Source: Thiomonas arsenitoxydans (lineage in GTDB: Bacteria > Pseudomonadota > Gammaproteobacteria > Burkholderiales > Burkholderiaceae_C). Taken from it: a stretch of DNA of 64,000 bases. Location of the stretch: the NCBI RefSeq assembly GCF_000253115.1, contig NC_014145.1:1612001-1676000 (forward strand), read 5' to 3'. This document shows positions 25,200 to 33,691 of the stretch, piece after piece. The notes below the pieces were generated by a model. It saw only the letters and a list, made by a program, of their open reading frames with translations. It had not been told where the DNA came from and did no database searches. Each line of letters opens with the position of its first letter. The stretch's first letter is position 1. A program made the translations under genes and the position numbers.

Positions 25200-25218
25200 G
25201 GCCGGGCGGCGCCCGGCC
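25200..25218. terminator. GC-rich hairpin between rimO and a convergent gene
   Basis: GGCCGGGC and GCCCGGCC form a perfect 8-bp stem around GGC, 10 bp after the rimO stop. A weakly T-rich TCTAGATTTA follows on the plus strand, so termination of rimO transcripts is plausible. Confidence 0.5.
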
Positions 25219-25225
25219 TCTAGAT

Positions 25226-25723
25226 TTACTGCGAGCCGATGGCGGCCTTGAGCGCGGCTACATCGCGCGCAAAGCCGATGTGTGTAATCTTGCCCTGGCG
25301 AACCTGCATGACAGTCACCGCCTCTTTTTCGTGCTGCATGAAGGCAGCCTGTTCTGCCTTGCTGGCCAGCAGGATGGAGTAAGGGCGTTTGCGCATTTTG
25401 GGCAGAGCGAAGGTCTGGGTGACAAACCCCGGCATGCCGCTGATATCCGCGAGGAACACGATGCCCTGTTTGTGCATCGCTTCGACGCCCAAGGCCGTCA
25501 GGTAGTCGTTGACCACGTCGGAGGGGGCCTTTTCCACCGCGAACAACACGACCCGGGTATCAGCACCCGGAAAGTCTTCCATCTTTCCGTGCTGATTCTC
25601 GAATTGCGTCTGGGGCAGGGTGCCTCCCACGCCTAGCGGTGAAGCCAAGGCTAGCGCTGGCGAGGCGCTGGAGCCCAATACGGCGGCGACTAGCGCGGCG
25701 GATAGAAAGGTACGGCGTTGCAT
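25226..25723 (-). CDS. Exported thioredoxin-fold-like protein (YtfJ-like), possible Tat substrate
   Basis: This 165-residue protein starts at ATG 25723, fixed by the near-perfect AGGAG ribosome site 5 nt upstream. The N-terminus MQRRTFLSAALVAAVLG looks like a twin-arginine signal (RRTFL), with cleavage probably after ALA. The mature part has GGTLPQTQFENQHGKMEDFPGADTRVVLFAVEK, typical of thioredoxin-like or peroxiredoxin-like strands, but no CxxC pair, so disulfide chemistry is unlikely. YtfJ-type periplasmic proteins look similar; function is unknown. It lies downstream of the TSUP exporter on the same strand after 133 bp. Confidence 0.65.
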   Translation of the reverse strand: MQRRTFLSAALVAAVLGSSASPALALASPLGVGGTLPQTQFENQHGKMEDFPGADTRVVLFAVEKAPSDVVNDYLTALGVEAMHKQGIVFLADISGMPGFVTQTFALPKMRKRPYSILLASKAEQAAFMQHEKEAVTVMQVRQGKITHIGFARDVAALKAAIGSQ

Positions 25724-25856
25724 TCGATCTCCTGTAAACGAATGCAACATCAGAACAGATCGAAGGCCGGAGGTTCCACCCCGATCGAGATCCTCGACCT
25801 GCCCGATTGCGGCTGGTCAAAACCTGATGGCCTGATGCCGACCATCCGACCTGAAT

Positions 25857-26663
25857 TTAGAGATGGATGCCGAAGGCCGACATGTTTTTGTAGATCATGT
25901 AAGCCGCCACCACGGCCACCAGCGCCGCAAAAATCAGGTTGAGCGTGCCTTTGCTGCTCTTACCCAAGTGGGTGGCCAGTCGTGCGCCGAACACACCGCC
26001 CGCAATGCCCCCGGCGATATATAGCCCCGCGACCGTCCAGTCGAGCAGGCCGGAACTCGCATAGTTCACCGCCGTGGTCAGGCCGAATGTGCCTTCCGAG
26101 AACAGCGAGGAACCCACCGCCGCCAGCATGGGCATGCCGGTTGCGAACACCAGGCCCGGCACGATGAGAAAACCGCCGCCAATACCGAAGAAACCCGAGA
26201 GCGTGCCGACGATGGCCGCGGATACCACCAATTTCCACATCGAAAACTGACCGGGATTTCCTTCCATTTCGCCGGGTTTGACCTTCTTCGGGCGAATCAT
26301 CAAGGCGGCGATGACCAGCATCAGAATGGCGAAAAGGAATAGCAGCTTTTTGCCGTCGACCGCCTTGCCCAAAGTAGAACCTATATACGCCGCAATGGCG
26401 CCGATGATGGCAAAGATCACCGCTTCTTTCCAACGCACATTGCCCGCGCGTGCGTGCGGAATCAGATTCAAGTAGGCGTTGATCGATACCGCCAGCGCCG
26501 TCGTGCCAATCACGACGTGGGGATTGGGATAACCCACCAGATAGAGCAAGAGCGGCACCGCGAGGATGGAGCCGCCTCCGCCGATCAGGCCGAGCGTAAA
26601 ACCGACTGCCACGCCAGAAACGACGGACAGGATGTGTTGGGTCAGGGTCAGGTCTGCGAGCAT
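25857..26663 (-). CDS. TSUP-family anion exporter (TauE/SafE type)
   Basis: The gene encodes 268 residues from ATG 26663 (MLADLTLTQHIL). It has about eight membrane helices in two repeats, each with the family glycine motif: GLIGGGGSILAVPLL in the first half and GFFGIGGGFLIVPGL in the second. Members export sulfite, sulfoacetate or related anions across the inner membrane. With a SoeABC-like sulfite oxidase encoded about 17 kb away, a sulfite or sulfur-anion substrate is reasonable, but it is inference. No strong ribosome site is seen at the chosen start. A perfect inverted repeat (26678-26693) lies immediately upstream. Confidence 0.88.
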   Translation of the reverse strand: MLADLTLTQHILSVVSGVAVGFTLGLIGGGGSILAVPLLLYLVGYPNPHVVIGTTALAVSINAYLNLIPHARAGNVRWKEAVIFAIIGAIAAYIGSTLGKAVDGKKLLFLFAILMLVIAALMIRPKKVKPGEMEGNPGQFSMWKLVVSAAIVGTLSGFFGIGGGFLIVPGLVFATGMPMLAAVGSSLFSEGTFGLTTAVNYASSGLLDWTVAGLYIAGGIAGGVFGARLATHLGKSSKGTLNLIFAALVAVVAAYMIYKNMSAFGIHL

Positions 26664-26677
26664 GATGGCGACAGCAT

Positions 26678-26693
26678 ATAAGAACAGTCTTAT
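26678..26693. promoter_or_regulatory. Perfect inverted repeat (candidate operator) before the TSUP gene
   Basis: ATAAGA-ACAG-TCTTAT, a perfect 6-bp inverted repeat with 4-bp spacer, lies 15 bp upstream of the TSUP start in the divergent region shared with the SatP gene. Its shape suits a GntR-type or similar dimeric regulator. Its closeness to the start codon suggests a repressor site. Confidence 0.4.
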
Positions 26694-26905
26694 GAGTTCT
26701 GTGAGGATTTGTGCTGATTTGTGGCGAGGCGATGATTTACGTCTTTCGGAAGTGACCCGGGTGACGAGGTGTAAAGCCTGCACGAAGTTTGTGACATGTA
26801 GGCGACCCGTCAGGCAGATTGTCGAAGCTTCGCGCGGACTGGCAATGCGCCAGCCACCACGGCGAAATCATCGCTGTGTTCCCTGAAAACAACGAGGAGA
26901 TTGAA

Positions 26906-27454
26906 ATGGCTGAGAAAAAAGCGATCAACCCGGCGCCATTAGGCCTATCCGGATTTGCCTTGACCACGTGGTTGCTGAGCATGGTGAATGCCGGCTGGTT
27001 CCCCGGCGCGGATGTGCCGATGGTGCTGGCCGCCGCCTTTGCATTCGGTGGAACGGCGCAGTTTGTTGCGGGTGTGGCGGAGGGCTTCGTTGGCAACGGC
27101 TTTGGCTTTGTGGCGTTCTGCGGATACGGCGCGTTCTGGTGGAGCTTCGCCCTGTTCGTCGACTTTTTCGCCAAGGGCGTTGGCGGCCCGTTCGTCGGCT
27201 GGTATCTGCTGCTCTGGGGTGTTTTCACCACTTATCTGTGGATTGCCACCTGGAAAAAAGGTCGCGCCCTGATGCTGGTTTTCACGGCGCTGGTTCCCAC
27301 CTTCTATCTGCTGGCTGCGGGCGCATTGACCGGCAACAGTGGCTTGACCGTATTCGGGGGCTATCTGGGACTGATTACGGCGGCACTGGCGTTTTATCTC
27401 GCAGGGGCCGAAGTCATCAACGAGGCTTGGGGGCGCGTGGTATTGCCGGTTTGA
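26906..27454 (+). CDS. GPR1/FUN34/YaaH (SatP-type) acetate transporter
   Basis: The gene encodes 182 residues from ATG 26906, preceded by AACGAGGAGATTGAA. The N-terminal family signature NPAPLGLSGFALTT is intact, followed by six membrane helices with GGTAQFVAGVAEGF and the FGGYLGLITAALAFY repeat. SatP proteins move acetate and succinate across the inner membrane with protons. A link to acetyl-CoA and PHB metabolism in the same region is possible. The gene is divergent from the TSUP exporter across 242 bp and followed by a structured intergenic stretch. Confidence 0.92.
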   Translation: MAEKKAINPAPLGLSGFALTTWLLSMVNAGWFPGADVPMVLAAAFAFGGTAQFVAGVAEGFVGNGFGFVAFCGYGAFWWSFALFVDFFAKGVGGPFVGWYLLLWGVFTTYLWIATWKKGRALMLVFTALVPTFYLLAAGALTGNSGLTVFGGYLGLITAALAFYLAGAEVINEAWGRVVLPV

Positions 27455-27500
27455 CGATCTGTTGAGGGGATGTGGCAGGCCCATGCTTGATACAACCGGC

Positions 27501-27572
27501 GCTGCAGCGCAGCATCAAAACGACTGAATCAACATGAACTGATTCAGCACGGCGTCAGTTTTGCGCTGCAGC
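27501..27572. repeat. 72-bp nested imperfect palindrome
   Basis: Three nested arms pair around one centre: GCTGCAGCGC (27501-27510) with GCGCTGCAGC (27563-27572), AAAAC (27517-27521) with GTTTT (27558-27562), and CTGAATCA (27524-27531) with TGATTCAG (27540-27547). That gives 23 base pairs, with asymmetric gaps of 6 nt on the left and 2 versus 10 nt inside. No T-run follows on either strand. It lies between satP and the DUF2844 gene and could be a processed RNA structure, a REP-like element or a mobile-element relic. Confidence 0.55.
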
Positions 27573-27682
27573 ATTCTGGCAAGAGTGCTGCGTCCGGCCC
27601 GAAGCTCTTCCGGCCGGATGCTGCCATCAGGCGCGGCTGGCTTATCGGTCAGACCGGGCACTCGCACCCAGAGCCTGTTCAC
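27515..27682 (-). CDS. Doubtful 55-residue ORF opposite the palindrome
   Basis: I do not recognise this ORF. Starting from GTG 27682 it encodes 55 residues (beginning VNRLWVRVPGL, ending FMLIQSF), hydrophilic with a basic centre and no membrane segment. Codon composition is compatible with coding but weaker than the neighbours: about 69 percent of third positions are G or C. There is no ribosome site, and it overlaps the palindrome and abuts the divergent DUF2844 start. It may be chance. Confidence 0.2.
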   Translation of the reverse strand: MNRLWVRVPGLTDKPAAPDGSIRPEELRAGRSTLARMLQRKTDAVLNQFMLIQSF

Positions 27683-27685
27683 ATC

Positions 27686-28129
27686 ATGAAAAATCGCTGG
27701 ATCGTTCTCGGCGCGGCCGTTGCTTTGTCCGCGCCTATTGCCTGGGCCAGTCTGGTCCAGACACACTCATCACAACCCGACGCATCGAAGCGGCGGATGG
27801 TTCCGGCCGCGACCGCACAGATTGTGTCACGCTCGTTGCCTGACAATCTGCAGATCCGCGCCGCAACGGGGCCTCAGGGCATCCCGGTGCAGGAATACAT
27901 CGGGGCCGATGGATCGCTATTCGCCATCACCTGGGCCGGCCCGCAGCGCGTGCAAGCGCAAGACATGGTGCGCCATTTCTTCCCTCAAGCCTCGGCTGAA
28001 AACGCCCATGCCGCGCATGGCCTGCAAGCGGTGGTGCGCAGTGCGCGGCAATCGTGGGGCAATGAAGGCGTGGCCTACTTGCCCGCCTTGATGCCGATGG
28101 ATTTCGATCCGAACGGGCTGGCGCCCTGA
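27686..28129 (+). CDS. DUF2844-like exported protein
   Basis: This 147-residue protein has a clear Sec signal (MKNRWIVLGAAVALSAPIAWA, cleavage likely after AWA). The mature part contains GIPVQEYIGADGSLFAITWAGP followed by QDMVRHFFP, matching the DUF2844 pattern (EYV, dG.vFAv.W.GP) of betaproteobacterial periplasmic proteins of unknown role. The usual DUF3443 partner gene is not next to it; a DUF4124 protein lies convergent. No ribosome site is evident before ATG 27686, so expression may be low or leaderless. Confidence 0.7.
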   Translation: MKNRWIVLGAAVALSAPIAWASLVQTHSSQPDASKRRMVPAATAQIVSRSLPDNLQIRAATGPQGIPVQEYIGADGSLFAITWAGPQRVQAQDMVRHFFPQASAENAHAAHGLQAVVRSARQSWGNEGVAYLPALMPMDFDPNGLAP

Positions 28130-28142
28130 GGCATTTCCCAAG

Positions 28143-28169
28143 GCCGCCTCTAGCTGATAGCTGGGCGGC
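28143..28169. terminator. Hairpin between convergent DUF2844 and DUF4124 genes
   Basis: GCCGCC (28143-28148) pairs with GGCGGC (28164-28169), with an internal AGCT-GAT-AGCT pairing. It fills the 42-bp gap between two convergent genes. No T-run is present, so it is a weak terminator call. Confidence 0.3.
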
Positions 28170-28171
28170 GA

Positions 28172-28792
28172 CTATTGCCTTGCCGATGCCCTGGCCCACA
28201 AAGGTTTCATCCGAGTGCGCAGCGCATCGTATTCGTGGTTGATGCGAACGATTTCGGCTTTTTGGCCTTGGATGAGTGCGGTTTGCTGCTTGGTCAGCAC
28301 TTTGTTCTCATCGAGCTTGGTTCGCAGTTCGAGGGGCAGTGGGCCTTGCGGATAAAACTGCGCATCGATCTGCAGACGCTTGAACTGACGCTGCAGAGTA
28401 GCGAGTTGTTTTTCGGCGTCCTCAATCATCGACTGCGGCCGATTCAAATCGCTGACGCGGGCGGCCTCCAGCGCGGCTTCGTTTGGGTAGCGCAGCAACA
28501 GGGCACGATCCTCACGTTGCTGATCGCGCTGCTGTCTGGCCAGATTCTGCGCGGCCTCTTTTGCCTGGGCCTGCTCGGCCTGTTCCTTCATGGTCAGAAT
28601 GCGCCGACGCACGGTGCCGTCTGAGCCGATCACTTTGCCGCCATAGGTCAGGCAATCCTGCGTCAAGCGATCACTGGAAACCAGCGTGCCGTTCGCGTCG
28701 CGACAGAGGTAGATGTCAGCGTGCGCCCACGGAGCGGTGCACAACAGCAAGCCGAGGAGGAGGGGTCGAAGTTGGCGCACGGTCAATTTCAT
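28172..28792 (-). CDS. Exported DUF4124-domain coiled-coil protein
   Basis: The gene encodes 206 residues from ATG 28792 (MKLTVRQLRP). A signal peptide ends near WAHA. A short DUF4124-like module follows (DIYLCRDANGTLVSSDRL). Then comes a long, charged, Gln/Ala/Arg-rich helix (about residues 60-110) and a second helical part, both likely coiled coils. Two cysteines (YLC, QDC) may form a disulfide in the periplasm. The function of the family is not established. The longer frame from 28822 adds a histidine-rich leader that is not signal-like, so the internal start is preferred. Confidence 0.75.
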   Translation of the reverse strand: MKLTVRQLRPLLLGLLLCTAPWAHADIYLCRDANGTLVSSDRLTQDCLTYGGKVIGSDGTVRRRILTMKEQAEQAQAKEAAQNLARQQRDQQREDRALLLRYPNEAALEAARVSDLNRPQSMIEDAEKQLATLQRQFKRLQIDAQFYPQGPLPLELRTKLDENKVLTKQQTALIQGQKAEIVRINHEYDALRTRMKPLWARASARQ

Positions 28793-28957
28793 GAACTGCG
28801 GGTGAGAGTGTTGCTGCAACAATGTCGAAGTGGGCCGTCGCGTTGACGAGCCGCCTTATTGTGCCTTGCTTTGCGGCGTTGCAGGCGCTGCCTGTGTTGC
28901 AGAGCAGATACCCGAGTGCCTGCCTGTTCATTGCCTGACCCAACCGGATGCCTGGAT

Positions 28958-29761
28958 ATGTTGCCTTTCCCCTTGCGCGTGACCACTCTGAATCTCAATG
29001 GCGTACGTTCCGCCGCGAACAAGGGGGTCGATGACTGGCTGCGCTCGCAGGCACGCCCGGATGTGCTCTGCGTGCAGGAACTCAAAGCGCTGGAAGCCGA
29101 TATGACGCCCAGCCTGCGTACCTTGGGTGGATTGCCCGGGGCCGCATTTCAGCACGCCGAGAAGCCCGGCTACAGCGGCGTCGGCCTCTATTGGAAGCAC
29201 GAACCCGATGAAGTGCGCATCGGTTTTGGCCATGCCGAGTTCGACGCGGAAGGGCGCTATGTCGAAGCCATTTACAAGCGCTCGGGCGGCGGGCGTCTAT
29301 CCATCGTGTCCGCCTACTTTCCCTCGGGCTCCAGCTCCGAGGAGCGCCAGCAGGCGAAATTTCGGTTCCTGGCCGATTTCCACGAACACCTTCTGGCCCT
29401 GAAGGCCGCAGGCGAGGTGCTGCTGTGCGGCGATGTCAACATCGCCCACAAAGAGATCGACTTGAAGAATTGGAAAGGCAACCTCAAGAACAGCGGCTTC
29501 CTGCCGGAAGAGCGCGCCTGGATGACCCGACTGATTGATGAGGCGGGCTATGTGGACGTGTTTCGCCAACTCGACCCCGCGCCAAATCGCTACACATGGT
29601 GGAGCAATCGCGGGCAGGCCCGAGCGAAAAACGTGGGATGGCGCATCGACTATCACCTGGCCACTCCCGGCATCGCGGCGCAGGCTAAATCGGATAGCGC
29701 CTGGATTTACACGGAGCAGCGGTTTTCCGATCATGCTCCGCTAACTATCGACTACGCCTGA
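28958..29761 (+). CDS. xth: Exodeoxyribonuclease III / AP endonuclease (ExoIII-type)
   Basis: The gene encodes 267 residues from ATG 28958 (MLPFPLRVTTLNLNGVRSA). Endonuclease/exonuclease/phosphatase fold motifs are present: LNLNGVRSAANKG, the metal-binding Glu in VLCVQELKA, CGDVNIAHKEIDLKNW, and the C-terminal FSDHAPLTIDY with the catalytic Asp-His. WRIDYHLATPG is also typical. It cuts abasic sites and trims 3' blocked ends in base-excision repair. Earlier in-frame codons (from 28859) encode a Cys/Arg-rich stretch unlike the family. It is monocistronic and is followed by a 371-bp non-coding region. Confidence 0.93.
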   Translation: MLPFPLRVTTLNLNGVRSAANKGVDDWLRSQARPDVLCVQELKALEADMTPSLRTLGGLPGAAFQHAEKPGYSGVGLYWKHEPDEVRIGFGHAEFDAEGRYVEAIYKRSGGGRLSIVSAYFPSGSSSEERQQAKFRFLADFHEHLLALKAAGEVLLCGDVNIAHKEIDLKNWKGNLKNSGFLPEERAWMTRLIDEAGYVDVFRQLDPAPNRYTWWSNRGQARAKNVGWRIDYHLATPGIAAQAKSDSAWIYTEQRFSDHAPLTIDYA

Positions 29762-29802
29762 GGTCGGCTACGGTCGGTGGGCAGTGGGGCGCGGCCGCAA
29801 AT

Positions 29803-29824
29803 AAAAAAACAGCCCGGTGGGCTG
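29803..29824 (-). terminator. Intrinsic terminator of the ribF-ileS-lspA operon
   Basis: Read on the minus strand, CAGCCC-ACC-GGGCTG is followed directly by seven T residues (29809-29803). It is a compact, classical intrinsic terminator about 310 bp beyond the lspA stop. It also falls 42 bp after the end of the convergent xth gene. Confidence 0.75.
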
Positions 29825-29859
29825 CTTGTTGTCGCCGACCGATAACTGAGATGCTTTGG

Positions 29860-29880
29860 ATGCCCTCCCACCTGCGGGGG
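29860..29880. repeat. Small GC-rich hairpin in the xth-lspA gap
   Basis: GCCCTCC and GGGGGGC can pair (with one G-T) around CACCTGC. It is part of the 371-bp gap 29762-30132, which holds this hairpin, an intrinsic terminator and a miniature inverted-repeat element. I see no gene in that gap. Confidence 0.3.
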
Positions 29881-29935
29881 GCTGAGGCAAAAGGTGACCT
29901 TGCTGTCGGCAGCGGTAAGTCTGCATGTGGACTCC

Positions 29936-30040
29936 TGGGAGTCTGTCGGGCTTGGGGCGCGGATGGCGAAAAAAACCGCTGGCGCAGGGCGCCGCAGCGC
30001 CATTTTGCAGCCCGCGATCCTCAAATCCGACAGACTCCTA
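29936..30040. mobile_element. 105-bp miniature inverted-repeat element (MITE-like)
   Basis: The ends are 18-bp imperfect inverted repeats: 29936-29953 (TGGGAGTCTGTCGGGCTT) and the reverse complement of 30023-30040 (TAGGAGTCTGTCGGATTT), with 15 of 18 matches. The interior has an A-run and a GC-rich self-pairing core (TGGCGC ... GCGCCA) and no ORF. No target-site duplication is evident. The layout is what is expected of a non-autonomous transposon remnant or a REP-like structured repeat. Confidence 0.55.
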
Positions 30041-30132
30041 GCCAATACCATGAGGCTTTATCCCCAATTCAATAGCCATTGGGTGTGGCACTTTCACTAT
30101 TGAACCCGCACTCAATAAACCAATAACAAAAG

Positions 30133-30660
30133 TCAAGACCGGTGCTGGCGAGCGCGTCGGAGTTCGTCCACGATCGCCAGCATGGCGCCGATGAAAATCG
30201 CCGAGTCGGCCAGATTGAACGCGGGCCAGTGCCACTGCTGGCCGTTGAGGGTGATGTAAAAGTCGAGGAAGTCGGTCACCTTGCCCCACAGCACGCGGTC
30301 GATCACATTGCCCAAGGCCCCGCCGAGAATGCACGCCAGCGCCAGGTTGAACAAAGGCTTTCCCCGGTTGCGGAACATCAGCCAGAGGATGAACAGCGAA
30401 GCGGCGAGGCTTAGCGCGGTGAAAAACCAGCGCTGCCAGCCCGGCGCACTGGCGAGAAACGAGAACGCCGCTCCGGGGTTGTGGATGTAGACCAGATTGA
30501 AAAAACCGGTCACCGGATGGCTGCTGTCGAGCGGCAGGTCTTGCCGTACCCACCATTTGGTGAACTGGTCGGCGGCAATGATCGCCAGCGAGACCAGCAG
30601 CCAGGGCCAGACCCGGCCGCGCCGGGCAGTGAAGGAGCTGTCAGACAGTGCAGAGGGCAT
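30133..30660 (-). CDS. lspA: Lipoprotein signal peptidase (signal peptidase II)
   Basis: This 175-residue inner-membrane aspartyl protease removes the signal peptide from diacylated prolipoproteins. It has four hydrophobic helices. Conserved blocks are AADQFTKWWV, NPGAAFSFLA, NVIDRVLWGKVTDFLDFY with the first catalytic Asp, and FNLADSAIFIGA with the second. It starts 13 bp after the ileS stop and is the last gene of ribF-ileS-lspA, the classical order. The terminator at 29803-29824 ends the transcript. Confidence 0.96.
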   Translation of the reverse strand: MPSALSDSSFTARRGRVWPWLLVSLAIIAADQFTKWWVRQDLPLDSSHPVTGFFNLVYIHNPGAAFSFLASAPGWQRWFFTALSLAASLFILWLMFRNRGKPLFNLALACILGGALGNVIDRVLWGKVTDFLDFYITLNGQQWHWPAFNLADSAIFIGAMLAIVDELRRARQHRS

Positions 30661-30673
30661 GGGCGGGGGAGTC

Positions 30674-33553
30674 TCAGGCGAGATGGCGCGGTTCGCCCGC
30701 GCCGAAGAGGTTGCTCACGCAGCGCCCGCACAGACCGGGATGCGCCGGATCGGCATCGACATCTTCGCGCCAGTGCCAGCAGCGTTCGCATTTGGGTTGC
30801 TTTGTGGGCGTCACCACGATGCGCAGTTCTCCATCGCTCGGATGCAGGCTGGCGCGCGAGGTGATGAGCACAAAGCGCAGGTCGTCTCCTAAGCGTTCGA
30901 GCAGGGCGTGCTCGGTCTGCGGGGCGTAAATATCGACTTCGGCCTGCAGCGAGGCGCCGATTTTTCCTTGCTCGCGCAAGGCCTCGATTTCCTTGTTGGT
31001 CGCCTCTCGTAGGGCGCGAATACGCGCCCACTGATCGAGTAGCAAGGCGCTGTCGGTCTGCTCGGGCCACTGCCAATAGGTCTCGACAAAAATGCTCTCG
31101 CTCTTGCCGATCAGCGCCCAAGCCTCTTCAGCGGTGAAGCTGAGGAAGGGCGCCATCCAGCGCAGCATGCCTTGGGTGATTTGCCACAGCGCGGTCTGGG
31201 CGCTGCGTCGGGCAAGGCTGTCGGGCGCGGTGGTGTAGAGGCGGTCTTTCAGGGCGTCGAGATAGAACGCGCCCAGGTCTTCGGAGCAATAGACCTGCAG
31301 CTTGGCCACCACCGGGTGGAACTCGTATTGCTCGTAATGCGCCAGGATGACCGATTGCAGACTCTGCGCGTGGGCCAGCGCCCAGCGGTCGAGTTCGAAC
31401 ATCTGGCTCAGCGGTACGGCATGCTGGGCGGGATCGAAGTCGCTGGTATTGGCCAGCAGAAACCGCAGTGTGTTGCGGATGCGGCGATAACCATCGACCA
31501 CGCGGGCGAGGATTTTGTCGTCGCCCGCAATGTCGCCGGAATAGTCGGAGGCGGCTACCCACAGGCGGATGATCTCCGCGCCCAGCTTGTTGCAGGTCTG
31601 CAGCGGATCGATGCCGTTGCCCAGCGACTTGCTCATCTTGCGGCCCTGGCTGTCCACGGTGAAGCCGTGGGTCAACAGCCCTTTGTAGGGCGCGCGGCCG
31701 TACATGGCGCACGAGGTGAGCAGCGAGGAATGAAACCAGCCGCGGTGTTGGTCATGGCCTTCCAGATAGAGATCGGCCTGCGGGCCTTCGGCATGGCCCG
31801 CGCCTGCATGACTGCCCATGAGCACGGTGGTGTGCGTGGTGCCCGAGTCGAACCAGACTTCGAGGATGTCAGCGCTTTTGCTGTAATGCGCCGCGTCGTT
31901 TGCGCAACCCACGCGGCCGAGGATGTCGGCGGCGCTGGCCTTGCTCCAGGCCTCGATGCCGCCGTGCTCCACCATCTCGGCGGCGACATCGAGGATGTCC
32001 ATGGTGCGTGGGTGCAGTTCGCCGCTGTCCTTGTGCAGAAAAAACGGGATCGGCACGCCCCAGCTCCGCTGGCGGCTGATGCACCAATCCGGCCGGTTGG
32101 CGATCATGTCGTGCAGGCGCGCCTTGCCGTTCTCGGGGTAAAAGCTGGTGTGCTCAATGGCCTCGAGCGCCATCTGCCGCAGCGTTTTCGGCGCCTTGTC
32201 CTTGGTGAACACGCCTTCGCCTTCGTCCATGCGGATGAACCACTGCGCCGCCGCGCGATAGATCACCGGCACCTTGTGGCGCCAGCAGTGCGGGTAGCTG
32301 TGGGTGATGCTGTAGGTGGCCATCAGCCGATCAGCCTGACGCAAGGTGTCGATGATGTGAGGCACCGCCTTCCAGATGTTCTGCCCGCCGAACAGCGGAA
32401 AGTCGGGCGCGTAGTTGCCGTCGCCCTGCACCGGGTTGAGGATGTCCTCATAGGCCATGCCGTGCGCAACGCAGGAGTTGAAGTCGTCGACGCCGTAAGC
32501 GGGTGAGGAATGCACGATGCCGGTACCGTCGTCGGCGGTGGCGTAGTCGGCCAGATAGACCGGCGACAGTCGGCGGTAACCCGCATCCACCTCGTAGAGC
32601 GGGTGGCGGAACTCCAGCCCGCCCAGCGCCTTGCCGGGCGCGGTGGCCACGATCGCGCCCTCAATCTCATAACGCTTCAGGCAGGGTTCGACCAGGCTGG
32701 CGGCCAGCACCAGGTAGCCACGCGGCGTATCGACCAGGGCGTATTCGATTTCCGGGTTGAGATTGAGCGCCTGATTGGCGGGAATCGTCCAGGCGGTCGT
32801 CGTCCAGATGACGGCGAAGGCGGGCTTGGCGGCATCGGGTAGCGCGGGCAGACCAAAAGCCGCAGCGAGTGCCACGCGATCATTCGACTCAAAGGCGACA
32901 TCGAGCGTCTGCGATTTTTTGTCAGCATATTCGATCTCGAATTCAGCCAGCGATGAACCGCAATCAAAACACCAGTACACCGGCTTGAGGCCACGGTACA
33001 CAAAGCCGCGCTCGATCACCCGTTTGAAAGCGCGAATCTCCGCTGCTTCGTTGACGAAATCCATGGTGCGATAGGGATGATCCCAGTCGCCCAGCACGCC
33101 CAGACGCTTGAAATCCGTCCTTTGCTGGTCGATCTGCGCCGTGGCATAGGCGCGGCTCTTGGCCTGCATCTCGTCGCGCGGCAGGCAGCGGCCAAACTGC
33201 TTTTCAATGGCGTTTTCGATCGGCAGACCGTGACAGTCCCAACCGGGAATGTAAGCCGCATCAAAGCCGCTCAACTGACGTGCCTTGACGATCATGTCCT
33301 TCAGAATTTTGTTGACCGCATGTCCCATGTGAATCTGACCGTTGGCATACGGCGGACCGTCGTGCAGCACAAATTTCGGCGCCCCGGAGCGCGCCAGGCG
33401 CAGCCTCTGGTAGAGACCGTTTTCGTTCCAGTCCTTGATCCATTGCGGTTCGCGCTTGGGCAGGTCGCCGCGCATGGGGAAGGGGGTGTCTGGCAGATTC
33501 AGCGTGGCCCGGTAATCGGGTTTTTCGGCTGCGGAGGAGTCGGCGTGATCCAT
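30674..33553 (-). CDS. ileS: Isoleucyl-tRNA synthetase
   Basis: The gene encodes about 959 residues from ATG 33553 ([12 protein letters not shown]); an in-frame ATG at 33595 is possible. The class I synthetase signatures are both present: [19 protein letters not shown] (HxGH site) and RKMSKSLGN. The editing domain contains [14 protein letters not shown]. The C-terminus carries a zinc-finger-like CERCWHW with CGRCVSN, as in bacterial type 1 IleRS. It charges tRNA-Ile and edits valine. It is the middle gene of ribF-ileS-lspA, with 138 bp after ribF and 13 bp before lspA. Confidence 0.96.
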   Translation of the reverse strand: MDHADSSAAEKPDYRATLNLPDTPFPMRGDLPKREPQWIKDWNENGLYQRLRLARSGAPKFVLHDGPPYANGQIHMGHAVNKILKDMIVKARQLSGFDAAYIPGWDCHGLPIENAIEKQFGRCLPRDEMQAKSRAYATAQIDQQRTDFKRLGVLGDWDHPYRTMDFVNEAAEIRAFKRVIERGFVYRGLKPVYWCFDCGSSLAEFEIEYADKKSQTLDVAFESNDRVALAAAFGLPALPDAAKPAFAVIWTTTAWTIPANQALNLNPEIEYALVDTPRGYLVLAASLVEPCLKRYEIEGAIVATAPGKALGGLEFRHPLYEVDAGYRRLSPVYLADYATADDGTGIVHSSPAYGVDDFNSCVAHGMAYEDILNPVQGDGNYAPDFPLFGGQNIWKAVPHIIDTLRQADRLMATYSITHSYPHCWRHKVPVIYRAAAQWFIRMDEGEGVFTKDKAPKTLRQMALEAIEHTSFYPENGKARLHDMIANRPDWCISRQRSWGVPIPFFLHKDSGELHPRTMDILDVAAEMVEHGGIEAWSKASAADILGRVGCANDAAHYSKSADILEVWFDSGTTHTTVLMGSHAGAGHAEGPQADLYLEGHDQHRGWFHSSLLTSCAMYGRAPYKGLLTHGFTVDSQGRKMSKSLGNGIDPLQTCNKLGAEIIRLWVAASDYSGDIAGDDKILARVVDGYRRIRNTLRFLLANTSDFDPAQHAVPLSQMFELDRWALAHAQSLQSVILAHYEQYEFHPVVAKLQVYCSEDLGAFYLDALKDRLYTTAPDSLARRSAQTALWQITQGMLRWMAPFLSFTAEEAWALIGKSESIFVETYWQWPEQTDSALLLDQWARIRALREATNKEIEALREQGKIGASLQAEVDIYAPQTEHALLERLGDDLRFVLITSRASLHPSDGELRIVVTPTKQPKCERCWHWREDVDADPAHPGLCGRCVSNLFGAGEPRHLA

Positions 33554-33691
33554 GGAATGGCAGTGCTGTGCTGGAGCCCCGAGCAAAGGGTCCAATGAGA
33601 AGGAGTGAGCGAGAAAAAAGTGAACCGCGATATCACCCGAAGCAACCGATCGTCAAAGCTGGGCGAGTCGGGTGCCCAAGGGCGAGCGCCG

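Noticed and set aside
29825-29935. Possible riboswitch (TPP-like CTGAGA word) in the xth-lspA gap
   Set aside because: Only isolated words match; the conserved core order and pairing of TPP, glycine or FMN riboswitches are not present, and the genes nearby do not fit.
29894-30103. 69-codon plus-strand ORF crossing the 105-bp inverted-repeat element
   Set aside because: It spans the repeat ends, has no ribosome site and no protein-like pattern; the repeat structure explains the sequence better.
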